DNA of 54,298 bases from an uncultured Muribaculaceae bacterium (GCA_947386115.1 CANDNO010000013.1:1-54298); one strand, 5' to 3'; shown: positions 24,949 to 34,349, counted from the first letter of the stretch. Program-made: numbers and translations. The notes: generated by a model not told the origin, from the letters alone.

Positions 24949-26004
24949 TTAGACTGTCATTTCGCCGCAGAGGGAGGTTTGGAGTTCGCGTTTTACCTGG
25001 GTGGGGGTGAGTCCTTGGCCGAAGAGGAACATCATCTTTGTGATGGCGGCTTCGCTTGTGATGTCGTGGCCCGAGATTACTCCGGCACATGCGAGGCGGT
25101 CGCCGGCATAGTAGCGACGGTCATGAACCCCGCCGTTGGGACACTGTGTTACGTTTAATATTACAATTCCGCGTTCTACGGCTTCGGTGATGGCATCGGT
25201 AAACCACTGTGCCGTAGGGCCGTTACCGGCGCCATAAGTTTTGAGCACAATACCTTTAATGCCCGGCATGGCGAGCTGATAGCGCAGCGACTCGGCCGTG
25301 AGACCGGGGAACACATCGATGAATGTCACGGCCGTGTCCATGCCACACCGCAGGTTGAGCTGGCGTGTGAAGGGCAGGCGCCACAAAGCCTCCTCGTTGA
25401 AGTGGATTCCAAGGCCTATCTGGGCGAGCTTGGGATAGTTATTACTCTTGAAAGCATTGAAGTTATCGGCGCTCATCTTGGTCGAGCGGTTGCCGCGCCA
25501 CAGGTAGTTTTCAAAAAGTATGGCTACCTCCTGTATCATGGGTTTGGGGCGTCGCTCGTCGGTAGTGGCGGCCGCTATCTGCAGGGCAGTTATGAGATTT
25601 TCCTCACCGTCGGTGCGCACTTCACACATGGGTAGTTGCGAGCCGGTTATGATGACGGGCTTGTTGAGGTTTTCGAGCATGAATGACAGTGCCGAAGCCG
25701 TATAGGCCATCGTGTCGGTGCCGTGAAGCACTACGAAGCCGTCATACTGGTCGTAGTTAGTTGCTATAGCCCGTGCGATTGCATCCCAGTGGTCGGGATT
25801 CATGTCGCTCGAGTCGATGGGCGGATCAAACTGTATGTGACTTATCTCATAGTCCAGCTTCTTGATGCGAGGCACGTTGTCGATGAGATGGTCAAAGTTG
25901 AATGGTTTGAGGGTCCCGGTGTCGGGATCCTCAATCATTCCTATAGTGCCGCCCGTGTAGATTATCAAGATGCGGGCTTTGTGATTAAATCTATGAGTGT
26001 CCAT
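24949..26004 (-). CDS. ansA: type I L-asparaginase
   Basis: A 351-residue cytoplasmic-type asparaginase that hydrolyses L-asparagine to aspartate and ammonia. The two catalytic Thr motifs are present: IIYTGGTIGMI at about residues 14-24 and FVVLHGTDTMAYTASAL at about 95-110, the latter with the TDT-K triad start. GSQLPMCEVRTDGEENLI and LKTYGAGNGP are further conserved blocks. There is no signal peptide, so it is the low-affinity AnsA type. It follows metG by 23 bases and probably shares its promoter. Confidence 0.94.
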   Translation of the reverse strand: MDTHRFNHKARILIIYTGGTIGMIEDPDTGTLKPFNFDHLIDNVPRIKKLDYEISHIQFDPPIDSSDMNPDHWDAIARAIATNYDQYDGFVVLHGTDTMAYTASALSFMLENLNKPVIITGSQLPMCEVRTDGEENLITALQIAAATTDERRPKPMIQEVAILFENYLWRGNRSTKMSADNFNAFKSNNYPKLAQIGLGIHFNEEALWRLPFTRQLNLRCGMDTAVTFIDVFPGLTAESLRYQLAMPGIKGIVLKTYGAGNGPTAQWFTDAITEAVERGIVILNVTQCPNGGVHDRRYYAGDRLACAGVISGHDITSEAAITKMMFLFGQGLTPTQVKRELQTSLCGEMTV

Positions 26005-26027
26005 TACAATTCAGTCTCTCCAGAGTT

Positions 26028-28070
26028 TTATTTTACTTGTGATCCGGGTGAAACGGGTCCTGTGGGGCCCACTACCACGAGGCTGCCGTCGGCATTCTCG
26101 GCCGAGAGGATCATGCCTTGTGACTCAACACCTTTAAGCTTGCGAGGGGGGAAGTTGGCTATGAAGCACACCTGCTTGCCCACGAGGTCGGCCGGATCAT
26201 AATATTTTGCTATTCCCGAAACGATGGTGCGGTCGCCCATACCGTCGTCAATGGTAAACTGCAGCAGTTTATCGGCTTTAGGCACGCGCATGCACTCTTT
26301 GACTGTGCCTACGCGTATGTCGAGCTTCATGAATGTGTCGAAGTCGGTGGGTTCCTGCACGGGCTGTGGTTGCCACTGCTTGATCTTGTTTTCTTCCTTG
26401 ATGCGTGCGAGGCGGTCGAGCTGAGCCTGGATGGTCGAGTCTTCGATCTTCTCGAAGAGGAGTTCGGGTGCGCCAATTTCAAGGCCGGCCGCTACAAGGT
26501 CATTGCTGCCGAGATTTTCCCATTTGAGTGAGTCAAGGTGCAGAGTATCTGCAAGTTTGTGTGACATGAAGGGTAGGAACGGCTCGAATGCCACTGCGAT
26601 ATTGGCACAGAGCTGCAGCGAGGTGTACATCACCGTAGCCACACGGTCCATATCGGTTTTGGCCAGCTTCCAGGGCTCGGTTTCCTGCAGGTAGCGGTTT
26701 CCAAGACGGGCAATGTTCATAGCCTCCTTGAGTGCCTCGCGGAAGTGGAATGTATCGAGATAGTCGCTGAGGCGTTTCTTGATCTCGGCCAGCTCGGCAT
26801 AGGTGTTGCGCTCGGTGTCGGTCAGCTCGCCGGGAACGGGAACTACACCGCCGTAGTATTTGTGGGTGAGAACGAGAACACGGTTTACGAAGTTGCCGAG
26901 AATGGCAACAAGCTCCGAGTTGTTGCGCTGCTGGAAGTCGCTCCATGTGAAGTCGTTATCTTTTGTCTCGGGTGCGTTGGCGGTGAGCACGTAGCGCAGC
27001 ACGTCCTGTTTGCCCTCGAAGTCGCGCAGGTACTCGTGCAGCCACACGGCCCAGTTGCGCGAGGTGGATATCTTGTCACCCTCGAGGTTCAGGAACTCGT
27101 TGGCGGGAACATTGTCGGGCAGCTGGTAGTTGTCGCCGTAGGCCATGAGCATGGCAGGGAACACTATGCAGTGGAACACGATGTTGTCCTTACCTATGAA
27201 GTTGATGATGCGGCTCTCGGGGTCTTTCCAGTATTTCTCCCACGAGTCGGGCAGCAGCTCCTTGGTGTTGGAGATGTAGCCTATGGGGGCGTCAAACCAC
27301 ACGTAAAGCACTTTGCCCTCGGCGCCCTCAACGGGCACGGGTACGCCCCAGTCGAGGTCGCGGCTCACGGCGCGGGGCTGCAGGCCCAGGTCGATCCACG
27401 ACTTGCACTGGCCGTAGACGTTGGTCTTCCACTCTTTGTGACCCTCGAGAATCCACTTGCTCAGAGCCGGTTCCCACTTGTCGAGGGGGAGGTACCAGTG
27501 TTTGGTCTCGCGCAGTACGGGAGTGTTGCCTGTTATGGCGCTACGGGGATTGATGAGGTCGGTAGCGTTGAGCGATGTGCCGCATTTCTCACACTGGTCG
27601 CCATAGGCGTGGTCGAAGTGACAGTGGGGACACTCGCCGGTGACGTAGCGGTCGGCAAGGAACTGGCCGGCTTTCTCGTCGTAAAGCTGCATCGAAGTCT
27701 TTTCGACAAACTCGCCTTTGTCATACAGATGGCGGAAAAACTCCGAGGCAGTCTCGGTATGGATATCGGAAGTGGTGCGTGAATACACGTCAAACGATAT
27801 ACCCAGCTCCTCCATCGAGTCCTTGATTATCTTGTGGTAGCGGTCAACGATATCCTGTGGGGTTACACCCTCGTTTTTAGCCTTGATGGTAATAGGCACT
27901 CCGTGCTCGTCGCTGCCGCCTATCATTATCACATCCTCGCCCTTGAGGCGCAGGTAGCGGGTATATATATCGGCCGGGATATAGACACCGGCCAGATGAC
28001 CGATGTGAACGGGGCCGTTGGCATAGGGTAACGCTGTAGTTACCAGCGTGCGTTTGAACTTCTTATCCAT
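26028..28070 (-). CDS. metG: methionyl-tRNA synthetase with C-terminal tRNA-binding domain
   Basis: A 680-residue class I synthetase that charges initiator and elongator tRNA-Met. HIGH is at about residues 22-25 in [16 protein letters not shown]; the zinc knuckle [18 protein letters not shown] is complete; the KMSKS loop is the variant [12 protein letters not shown]. The C-terminal 110 residues ([18 protein letters not shown] ... [19 protein letters not shown]) form the EMAP-II/Trbp111-like OB domain that binds tRNA and dimerises. Upstream is a -7 box at 28099-28106. Confidence 0.97.
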   Translation of the reverse strand: MDKKFKRTLVTTALPYANGPVHIGHLAGVYIPADIYTRYLRLKGEDVIMIGGSDEHGVPITIKAKNEGVTPQDIVDRYHKIIKDSMEELGISFDVYSRTTSDIHTETASEFFRHLYDKGEFVEKTSMQLYDEKAGQFLADRYVTGECPHCHFDHAYGDQCEKCGTSLNATDLINPRSAITGNTPVLRETKHWYLPLDKWEPALSKWILEGHKEWKTNVYGQCKSWIDLGLQPRAVSRDLDWGVPVPVEGAEGKVLYVWFDAPIGYISNTKELLPDSWEKYWKDPESRIINFIGKDNIVFHCIVFPAMLMAYGDNYQLPDNVPANEFLNLEGDKISTSRNWAVWLHEYLRDFEGKQDVLRYVLTANAPETKDNDFTWSDFQQRNNSELVAILGNFVNRVLVLTHKYYGGVVPVPGELTDTERNTYAELAEIKKRLSDYLDTFHFREALKEAMNIARLGNRYLQETEPWKLAKTDMDRVATVMYTSLQLCANIAVAFEPFLPFMSHKLADTLHLDSLKWENLGSNDLVAAGLEIGAPELLFEKIEDSTIQAQLDRLARIKEENKIKQWQPQPVQEPTDFDTFMKLDIRVGTVKECMRVPKADKLLQFTIDDGMGDRTIVSGIAKYYDPADLVGKQVCFIANFPPRKLKGVESQGMILSAENADGSLVVVGPTGPVSPGSQVK

Positions 28071-28098
28071 TACTTTACTATAAGTTTATTTTAGGCTT

Positions 28099-28106
28099 CA
28101 AAGTTA
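28099..28106 (-). promoter_or_regulatory. -7 promoter box of metG-ansA
   Basis: CAAAGTTA reads TAACTTTG on the minus strand, an exact TAnnTTTG match, 29 bases before the metG ATG. Confidence 0.65.
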
Positions 28107-28230
28107 CAAATTCCGCGCGACACCTGCAACTCCTACAATCAGTCTCTGTGTCGCAATGCTCAGCATATACACGGGATGCAGATTATCCTTTTATAAGCAA
28201 TTCCGGGTCAAGCAGAAAATCTAAAATCAT

Positions 28231-28268
28231 ATTACTAAAAAATGCCGTATACGGCATTTTTTAGTAAT
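28231..28268. repeat. 38-bp perfect palindrome with terminator-like A/T flanks
   Basis: ATTACTAAAAAATGCCGTA (28231-28249) is followed without a loop by its exact reverse complement (28250-28268). The core TGCCGTATACGGCA is flanked by A6 and T6, the form of a bidirectional intrinsic terminator. Yet it lies between divergent promoters (metG leftward, topA rightward), where neither gene needs one. The remainder of the 458-base gap (28071-28528) holds the two promoters and no ORF I can support. Confidence 0.8.
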
Positions 28269-28480
28269 TCCAAAGATCAGACAATACCGAAAGCGCAACA
28301 ATATGCGCGATAATCTCGGCAGCAGGAATCCTCATGGCAATATGCTGTGTAGGATTATAAGGCCTGGTGGGCTATACCGACGGGGGGCTGTTTTTGGTGA
28401 TTTTTATTAATGTTTGTTAAATTTGTTGTGTTTTAGGGGGTCGCTGCGCGTTATTAGTGGGCGGGGGAGATAATTCTTTA

Positions 28481-28488
28481 TAATTTTG
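28481..28488 (+). promoter_or_regulatory. -7 promoter box of topA operon
   Basis: TAATTTTG matches TAnnTTTG and lies 41 bases before the topA ATG. A G-rich block, GCGGGGGAG, lies 11 bases upstream of it (28461-28469). Confidence 0.6.
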
Positions 28489-28528
28489 CCCCCCGAATTG
28501 TACACATTAATATATAACACACGCTATC

Positions 28529-30847
28529 ATGGCCCCGAATTTAGTAATAGTTGAGTCGCCTGCAAAGGCTAAAACGATAGAAAAATTTTTAGGCAAAGAT
28601 TATCATGTAATGTCGAGCTACGGTCACATCCGCGACCTTAAGCGCAAGAGTTTCAGCATCGACGTCGACAATAATTTCGAGCCTATATATGAGATTCCCG
28701 ACGACAAGAAAGCTCTTGTAGGCGATCTCAAGAAGGCTGCCAAGGGGGCCAAGATGGTATGGCTCGCATCCGATGAAGACCGCGAGGGAGAGGCTATCGC
28801 ATGGCATCTTTACGAGGTGCTCGGCCTGAAGCCTGATAACACGCGGCGCATTGTATTTCACGAGATTACCAAGGATGCCATTCTCAACGCCATCGCCAAT
28901 CCACGTTCGATTGACCTCGGTCGTGTCGACGCCCAGCAGGCACGCCGCGTGCTCGACCGCATCGTAGGCTTCGAGTTGTCGCCGGTGTTGTGGAAGAAGA
29001 TCAAGCCCGCTCTGTCGGCCGGTCGTGTACAGTCGGTCGCAGTGCGCCTTATCGTTGAGCGTGAGAAAGAAATCAAGGCTTTCGTTCCGGAAGAATACTT
29101 CCGCGTGACCGCCGATTTTGTCGATGCCGCCGGTTCGGTTCTCAAAACCGAGTTGTCGCACCGCCTGCACGACCGTGCCCAGGTCGATGCCCTCTTCGGG
29201 CGTTGCAACGGAGCAGCCTGGAATGTAGGCGACATCACTGTCAAGCCTGTCAAGAAATCGCCCACACCCCCCTTCACCACCTCTACCCTGCAGCAGGAAG
29301 CTGCCCGCAAACTCGGTTTCACCGTCGGGCAGACCATGATGGTGGCTCAGCACCTCTACGAGAACGGACATATCACCTACATGCGTACCGACTCGCTCAA
29401 CCTTTCTCAGCTCGCCATAGGCACTATCAAAGCCGAGATAGAAAACAACATAGGTGCCGAGTACCTGAAGGTGCGTAAATATCACACTTCCAGCAAGGGA
29501 GCGCAGGAAGCTCACGAAGCCATACGTCCCACCTATATAAACAAGCACGACATCGAGGGAACGCCTCAGGAAAAGCGACTATACAACCTCATCTGGAAAC
29601 GTACCATCGCCTCGCAGATGGCCGATGCCGTAATCGAGAAAACATCAATCGACATCGTTCCCGATCACGGAACCGATCGCTTCACAGCAACCGGCGAGGT
29701 TATCAAGTTTGACGGTTTCCTCAAGGTGTATATCGAGGGGCACGACGACGAGAATGTCGACAGCGACATGCAGTCGCTTCTGCCCGTCATGCACGAGGGC
29801 GACGCTGTGGCCATGACATCGGTCACCGCCCAGCAGCGCTATACCCAGCACCCCCCGCGCTACACCGAGGCATCGCTCGTAAAGAAAATGGAGGAACTCG
29901 GCATAGGCCGTCCGTCGACCTACGCCCCCACCATCTCTACCATACAGCAGCGCGAGTATGTCGAGAAAGGTGACCGTCCCGGCACTGAGCGCACTCTTGT
30001 GACTCTCAGCATGATGCCCGGCTCGCCCGTGAAGGAGACTGAAAAAGTCGAGACCACCGGAGCCGATAAAGGCAAGCTCCTGCCTACCGATATTGGCGTG
30101 GTAGTCAACGATTTCCTCACCGAGTATTTCCCCGATATTCTTGACTACAACTTCACCGCCCGCGTCGAGGAACGCTTCGACGAGATTGCCGAGGGCAAGT
30201 TGCCTTGGACTGCCGAGATGGCCGAGTTTTACGGCCTCTTCCACCCGGCTGTCGACAGCGCCCTGAACATGCACCTGGAGCACAAGGTGGGTGAGCGCAT
30301 TCTTGGCAACGACCCCGTGAGCGGGAAGCCGGTGAGCGTCAAGATAGGTCGCTTCGGTCCCCTCGTTCAGATGGGCGACGGCGAGGGTGACGAAAAGCCT
30401 CAGTTTGCTTCTCTGCTCAAGGGCCAGTCGGTGTCGACAATCACCCTCGAAGAAGCGCTCAAACTTTTCGAATTCCCCCGCACGCTCGGCGACTACGAGG
30501 GCAAGACAGTCACGGTAGCCATAGGCCGTTTCGGCCCCTATGTCAAGCACGACAACAAGTTCATATCAATTCCCAAAGCCATAGCTCCCGCCGCGCTCAC
30601 ACTCGACGAGGCGATACAACTCATTGATGCTAAACGCGAAGCCGACAGCAAGAAGGTAGTCAAGACCTTCGACGACGATCCCGACATGCAGCTCCTCCGC
30701 GGTCCCTATGGCATATATATAAGTTACAAAAAGAGCAACTACAAGATACCCAAAACGGTATCCGATCCCGCCGCGCTCACACTCGACGAGTGCAAGGCCA
30801 TAGTAGAAAAAGCTCCCGCCCCCAAACCCCGCCGCAAGAAAGCATAA
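28529..30847 (+). CDS. topA: DNA topoisomerase I
   Basis: A type IA topoisomerase of 772 residues that relaxes negative supercoils. The Toprim domain opens with NLVIVESPAKAKTIEKFLG and has the acidic triad segment WLASDEDREGEAIAWHL; the catalytic tyrosine is at about residue 284 in HITYMRTDSLNLS; GRVQSVAVRLIVEREKEI is the conserved DNA-binding helix. The C-terminus has Bacteroidetes-type topoisomerase repeats (RFGPLVQMGDGEGDEKPQFA and RFGPYVKHDNKFISIPK) instead of four-cysteine zinc fingers, and a basic tail (KPRRKKA). It is the first gene of topA - pseudouridine synthase - M28 lipoprotein - sufE. Confidence 0.97.
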   Translation: MAPNLVIVESPAKAKTIEKFLGKDYHVMSSYGHIRDLKRKSFSIDVDNNFEPIYEIPDDKKALVGDLKKAAKGAKMVWLASDEDREGEAIAWHLYEVLGLKPDNTRRIVFHEITKDAILNAIANPRSIDLGRVDAQQARRVLDRIVGFELSPVLWKKIKPALSAGRVQSVAVRLIVEREKEIKAFVPEEYFRVTADFVDAAGSVLKTELSHRLHDRAQVDALFGRCNGAAWNVGDITVKPVKKSPTPPFTTSTLQQEAARKLGFTVGQTMMVAQHLYENGHITYMRTDSLNLSQLAIGTIKAEIENNIGAEYLKVRKYHTSSKGAQEAHEAIRPTYINKHDIEGTPQEKRLYNLIWKRTIASQMADAVIEKTSIDIVPDHGTDRFTATGEVIKFDGFLKVYIEGHDDENVDSDMQSLLPVMHEGDAVAMTSVTAQQRYTQHPPRYTEASLVKKMEELGIGRPSTYAPTISTIQQREYVEKGDRPGTERTLVTLSMMPGSPVKETEKVETTGADKGKLLPTDIGVVVNDFLTEYFPDILDYNFTARVEERFDEIAEGKLPWTAEMAEFYGLFHPAVDSALNMHLEHKVGERILGNDPVSGKPVSVKIGRFGPLVQMGDGEGDEKPQFASLLKGQSVSTITLEEALKLFEFPRTLGDYEGKTVTVAIGRFGPYVKHDNKFISIPKAIAPAALTLDEAIQLIDAKREADSKKVVKTFDDDPDMQLLRGPYGIYISYKKSNYKIPKTVSDPAALTLDECKAIVEKAPAPKPRRKKA

Positions 30848-30915
30848 CAAACAGAATTGTGAATGGAAAATCAAAATCATTCCCAATTCCCATTTCCTAA
30901 TTCCCAATTAATATA
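30848..30915. repeat. simple-sequence intergenic spacer with ATTCCCAATT units
   Basis: The 68-base spacer between topA and the pseudouridine synthase gene carries imperfect repeats of ATTCCCAATTCCC (30879-30908), a short-unit repeat comparable in style to the array at 24401. No promoter or terminator is evident. Confidence 0.5.
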
Positions 30916-31857
30916 GTGTCCCGTCCTTTAAAATCAAAACCCGGAGCCGAGCGACGTCGCTTCGTCCCCGATGTGGTTGAAACATATAACGTTACCGAGC
31001 CCACCGAGCTGCTCGAGTTCCTTTTTGCCTCAATGCCCGAGCGCAAGCGTACCAACGTCAAGGAATTGCTCAAGCACAACAGCGTGAAAGTGGGCCAGCT
31101 CGTCACGAGCCAGTTTAACCACCCCCTGCAGCCCGGTGATGTCGTGGCTGTGAACCTCACACGCGAATGGCCGCGTTTCTACAACCGCCGCGTGCAGCTC
31201 GTCTATGAAGACGACGATATCATCGTAATCAACAAAGGCTACGGACTTCTCTCCATGGGCAACGACAAGGTCAAGGAGGGTACCGCCTACTCGATTCTCA
31301 AAGACTACGTCAAGTGGCAGGATCCTCGCAACAAGATATTCATCGTTCACCGTCTCGACCGCGACACGTCGGGGCTTATGATGTTTGCCCGCAATCCTCA
31401 GGCCAAGGAAGCCATGCAGCACAACTGGAACAACATGGTGCTCGAGCGCAAGTATCTTGCTGTGGTCGAAGGCAAAGTCGACGATGACGAGGGCGAGGTA
31501 AGAAGCTACCTTGCCGAGAACTCACAGTATGAAGTCTACTCGACCAACAATCCCAAGGAGGGACAGCTTGCCGTGACACGGTACAAGGTGCTCAAACGCG
31601 CCAACGGTTACTCGCTGCTTGAAGTCTCGCTCGACACCGGACGTAAGAATCAGATACGCGTCCACATGAAAGACCTCGGGCACCCCATTGCCGGCGACCG
31701 CAAGTATGGCGCCCGCACGAGCCCCATACACCGACTGGCCCTGCATGCACAGACGCTGCGTTTCGCCCATCCCGTCACGCGTGCCCTCATGTCATTCTCG
31801 ACACCAATTCCTGCCTCTTTTTCATCGATGGTAAAAGTGGGTGGTAAACAACTTTGA
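30916..31857 (+). CDS. RluA-family 23S rRNA pseudouridine synthase with S4 domain
   Basis: A 313-residue RNA pseudouridine synthase. The N-terminal S4 RNA-binding part (ELLEFLFASMPERKRTNVKELLKHNSVKV) is followed by the catalytic domain with the RluA motif HRLDRDTSGLMMFAR, whose second Asp is the nucleophile, at about residues 144-158. DTGRKNQIRVHMKDLGHPIAGDRKYG is the second conserved block. It starts with GTG at 30916 and has a basic N-terminus. The M28 lipoprotein gene starts three bases after its stop. The exact target uridine cannot be told. Confidence 0.92.
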   Translation: MSRPLKSKPGAERRRFVPDVVETYNVTEPTELLEFLFASMPERKRTNVKELLKHNSVKVGQLVTSQFNHPLQPGDVVAVNLTREWPRFYNRRVQLVYEDDDIIVINKGYGLLSMGNDKVKEGTAYSILKDYVKWQDPRNKIFIVHRLDRDTSGLMMFARNPQAKEAMQHNWNNMVLERKYLAVVEGKVDDDEGEVRSYLAENSQYEVYSTNNPKEGQLAVTRYKVLKRANGYSLLEVSLDTGRKNQIRVHMKDLGHPIAGDRKYGARTSPIHRLALHAQTLRFAHPVTRALMSFSTPIPASFSSMVKVGGKQL

Positions 31858-31859
31858 TA

Positions 31860-32834
31860 ATGATGTACCGAATAGTATTACTTCTCATGCCGCTTTTGTT
31901 CCTGGCCTGTGGCGCCGGTTCCGGCTCTAAGTCGACTGCACCGGCTACCGAAACGGTTGCCGCCCCGTCGTTTGATGCCGACAGCGCCATGAGTTACCTC
32001 AAGGCTCAGACCGACTTCGGTCCGCGAGTGCCCGGGACCGAGGCTCACGCCCTTTGCGGTTCTTATCTTGCCTCCACGCTGCGACGCTTCGGAGCCGATA
32101 CCGTTATAGAGCAGCGCGTAGGTGCCGTGGCATGGAACGGCGACCGCCTGCCCCTGCATAATATACTCGCACGCTTTAACAGCAAGCCCGGCGTCAAGCC
32201 TGTGCTCCTGGTGGCCCACTGGGATTCACGCCCGTGGGCCGATGCCGAGACCGACAGCGAGCGCGCATCCAAGCCCATCGACGGTGCCAACGACGGTGCC
32301 AGCGGTGTAGCCGTATTGCTCGAGATTGCACGCCAGGCTTCGATACATGGCACCAAGATGCCCCTTGAGATACTCCTTGTCGACGGTGAGGATTACGGCT
32401 CGCACGACGATCACGGCGACGAGTCAAGCTGGTGTCTCGGCACGCAGCAATGGCTCGCGGCTTCCCCCTATGGTGGCGCCGACCGTCCGCGCTACGCTAT
32501 CCTGCTCGACATGGTCGGTGGCCGTGGCGCACAGTTTCATCGCGAGTACATAAGCAATGCCTATGCTCCCGGTATCGTCGACATGGTGTGGAACGCGGCC
32601 GCCACGATAGGCCTGTCCGATCGCTTTATCAACGAGCCCGGCGGTGCGGTTGTCGACGATCATCTGTTTCTCAACAAGGCCGGCATTCCTGCCATCGATA
32701 TAATCGAAAGCAAGAATCCTTCGACCGGTACCTTCAACCCCACCTGGCACACCCACGATGACAACTACAGCAACATCGACCCGGCTGCGATTGCCGATAC
32801 CGGCCGTCTCGTGAGCTACCTGACTATACAGTAA
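31860..32834 (+). CDS. M28-family lipoprotein, glutaminyl-peptide cyclotransferase-like
   Basis: A 324-residue exported lipoprotein. The signal MMYRIVLLLMPLLFLACG has lipobox LFLAC; starts at 31860 or 31863 are equivalent. The zinc-peptidase fold shows HWDSRPWADAETDSE and IDGANDGASGVAVLLEIAR (metal-binding His and Asp, acid-base region), LVDGEDYG and the C-terminal WHTHDDNYSNIDP. These features match the bacterial animal-type glutaminyl cyclases of Bacteroidetes, which convert N-terminal Gln of exported proteins to pyroglutamate after signal cleavage. An aminopeptidase role is the alternative. It is coupled to the pseudouridine synthase gene and followed by sufE after 16 bases. Confidence 0.85.
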   Translation: MMYRIVLLLMPLLFLACGAGSGSKSTAPATETVAAPSFDADSAMSYLKAQTDFGPRVPGTEAHALCGSYLASTLRRFGADTVIEQRVGAVAWNGDRLPLHNILARFNSKPGVKPVLLVAHWDSRPWADAETDSERASKPIDGANDGASGVAVLLEIARQASIHGTKMPLEILLVDGEDYGSHDDHGDESSWCLGTQQWLAASPYGGADRPRYAILLDMVGGRGAQFHREYISNAYAPGIVDMVWNAAATIGLSDRFINEPGGAVVDDHLFLNKAGIPAIDIIESKNPSTGTFNPTWHTHDDNYSNIDPAAIADTGRLVSYLTIQ

Positions 32835-32850
32835 TAATAGCTTATATTAT

Positions 32851-33279
32851 ATGACTATCAACGAAATACAAGACCGTATCATAAGCGAATTCAGCGACAT
32901 TGACGACTGGATGGACCGCTATGCCTACATAATTGACCTTGGTAACGCTCTGCCACCCATCGACCCCGCCTTCAAGACTCCGCAATATATCATCGAGGGC
33001 TGCCAGAGCCGGGTATGGCTCAACGCCGAGCTCGTCGACGGCAATGTACACTATACTGCCGACTCGGATGCAATCATAGTCAAGGGAATCATCTCGCTGC
33101 TCATCGAGGTGCTCAACGACCACACTCCACAGGAAATTCTTGATGCCGACCTCTATTTCATTGACCGCATAGGCTTGTCGGAGCACCTGTCGCCCACGCG
33201 TTCCAACGGCCTCGTAGCCATGGTGAAACAGATGCGCATGTATGCCCTCGCCTTCAAAGAGCTCCAGGCCAAGAAATAA
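32851..33279 (+). CDS. sufE: SufE family sulfur acceptor protein
   Basis: A 142-residue SufE, which takes persulfide sulfur from the cysteine desulfurase SufS and passes it to Fe-S cluster assembly. The sulfur-accepting Cys is residue 51 in IIEGCQSRVWL, the family signature. KGIISLLIEVLNDHTPQEIL and the C-terminal RSNGLVAMVKQMRMYAL helix complete the fold. No other suf gene lies in the window, so it is uncoupled from the suf operon and last in the topA operon. Confidence 0.94.
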   Translation: MTINEIQDRIISEFSDIDDWMDRYAYIIDLGNALPPIDPAFKTPQYIIEGCQSRVWLNAELVDGNVHYTADSDAIIVKGIISLLIEVLNDHTPQEILDADLYFIDRIGLSEHLSPTRSNGLVAMVKQMRMYALAFKELQAKK

Positions 33280-33364
33280 CCCTCTGCTCTCCAATATTTT
33301 GTAGCCCTCACAGGCAACAAGTCATAATTGCCATAAGTTTAGATAAGAGATTATCGAGTACAAT

Positions 33365-33490
33365 AAATTATGTTTTATAATTATGTTATAAAACATAATT
33401 TGGCTTTGTGTTGTTATTAAATTAAAGAATGAAATAACGAAAGATTCGTCACACAAAGCCAAGAGAGGCCGGTTATTTATTAATAACCGA
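33365..33490 (+). ncRNA. strongly structured segment: three nested or consecutive inverted repeats
   Basis: Three perfect stems are packed into 126 bases. (1) AAATTATGTTTTATA (33365-33379) with its reverse complement at 33387-33401, 15 bp, 7-base loop. (2) TTGGCTTTGTGT (33400-33411) with ACACAAAGCCAA (33451-33462), 12 bp, enclosing GTTATT/AATAAC (33413-33418, 33433-33438) and CGAA/TTCG (33438-33441, 33445-33448), a possible three-way junction. (3) CGGTTATT (33470-33477) with AATAACCG (33482-33489), 4-base loop. These precede a 33-codon ORF and an intrinsic terminator on the plus strand. It may be a leader, cis-regulatory RNA or small RNA; no known riboswitch was recognised. Confidence 0.45.
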
Positions 33491-33532
33491 GATGTAGCGG
33501 ATCGATTATATGTCTAATTAAAAACTTTTACT

Positions 33533-33634
33533 ATGGCAAAAATCTTGAAAAAGGTCGTCGGATGGTATCTCACCTCAAGCGCGCAGATTTATAGCCGCGA
33601 CGTGAATGCCGGGGCGCATATACACTTATTTTAA
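33533..33634 (+). CDS. 33-residue small protein
   Basis: ATG at 33533 opens a 33-codon frame, MAKILKKVVGWYLT followed by SSAQIYSRDVNAGAHIHLF, ending in TAA at 33632-33634. The N-terminal half is a basic amphipathic helix candidate. An A/T-rich stretch of the kind often found before Bacteroidetes starts (AAAAACTTTTACT) precedes the ATG, and the composition is higher in GC than the surrounding spacer. The stop codon lies in an 8-bp hairpin (33621-33628 with 33632-33639), and an intrinsic terminator follows. I recognise no family; it could be a leader peptide, a small membrane-active peptide or chance. Confidence 0.45.
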   Translation: MAKILKKVVGWYLTSSAQIYSRDVNAGAHIHLF

Positions 33635-33669
33635 GTGTAAAACCTAAGAATAGAATTCATTTAACTATA

Positions 33670-33718
33670 TCGACATTTATCTATAAGTGAATCTTAAAGG
33701 TAAATGTCGAATTTTTTT
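33670..33718 (+). terminator. intrinsic terminator of the small transcription unit
   Basis: TCGACATTTA (33670-33679) pairs perfectly with TAAATGTCGA (33701-33710), followed by ATTTTTTT on the plus strand. It overlaps the end of the convergent DUF4294 gene (stop at 33717) and shows that something is transcribed rightward through 33.4-33.7 kb. Confidence 0.75.
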
Positions 33719-34349
33719 ACAGCGCGCCCTGTTCTACGAGAACGCAGACGCGTTCTATTATAGCGTCCTGGCGGTCTTTCTCGGGGTGATACTCGTTCTT
33801 GAGATTCACACCGAACAGTCGGCCGAAACCTTGCCAGAATGTGGCTCGGAACGATCCTAAGAACGCCTTCAGTATCGAGTAGCTCGACTGGTTGGTCTCC
33901 CTCTGGATAAGTTTCACAAGCATGCGCGCCTGGCTTTTGGTAAAGCGCTTGAGTGTAGGTTTATACTGCTCGAAAACAGCACCTTCCATTTCTTTGATAT
34001 ACTTTTCGCGCTCTTCCTGTGTAGGAAATGTCTCGATATACTCGTATGTCTCGACGAGTGTTTCACATATCAGTTTTGCCCACGGGAGCGTCTTTTTGAC
34101 ATCTCGCACCGTGCGCCAGTAAAACTCCTCCTCTTTCTTGTTTTTGAACTTCAGCGGTGGAAATACCGTTATCTCGTTCATAACCAGCATCAGGACGGTA
34201 TCGCCATCCTCGGTGATCGTGTGATATTTGCCTTTGAACACCTTTTGACGGCCGTGGCCCGGGTCCATCTCGAGCACGACAGGGTCGACCGCCGGCATCA
34301 CAATGGTGGCCGACAGCATCAACGTTAATATCATCAATAGGCGTCTCAT
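33717..34349 (-). CDS. DUF4294 family exported protein
   Basis: A 210-residue protein of the Bacteroidetes-specific DUF4294 family, recognised by NEITVFPPLKFKNKKEEEFYWRTVRDVKKTLP at about residues 60-91. The start was set at ATG 34349 (MRRLLMILTLMLSATIVMP), which gives a typical signal peptide; ATG 34376 would add nine residues. The rest is helical and rich in charged residues, ending with a conserved-looking YHPEKDRQDAIIERV. The function is unknown; the protein is probably periplasmic. It follows the RecD-like helicase gene closely. Confidence 0.86.
   Translation of the reverse strand: MRRLLMILTLMLSATIVMPAVDPVVLEMDPGHGRQKVFKGKYHTITEDGDTVLMLVMNEITVFPPLKFKNKKEEEFYWRTVRDVKKTLPWAKLICETLVETYEYIETFPTQEEREKYIKEMEGAVFEQYKPTLKRFTKSQARMLVKLIQRETNQSSYSILKAFLGSFRATFWQGFGRLFGVNLKNEYHPEKDRQDAIIERVCVLVEQGAL

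Noticed and set aside
28270-28480. Small protein gene between the palindrome and topA
   Set aside because: The only ATG frames are under ten codons and not preceded by plausible start signals.
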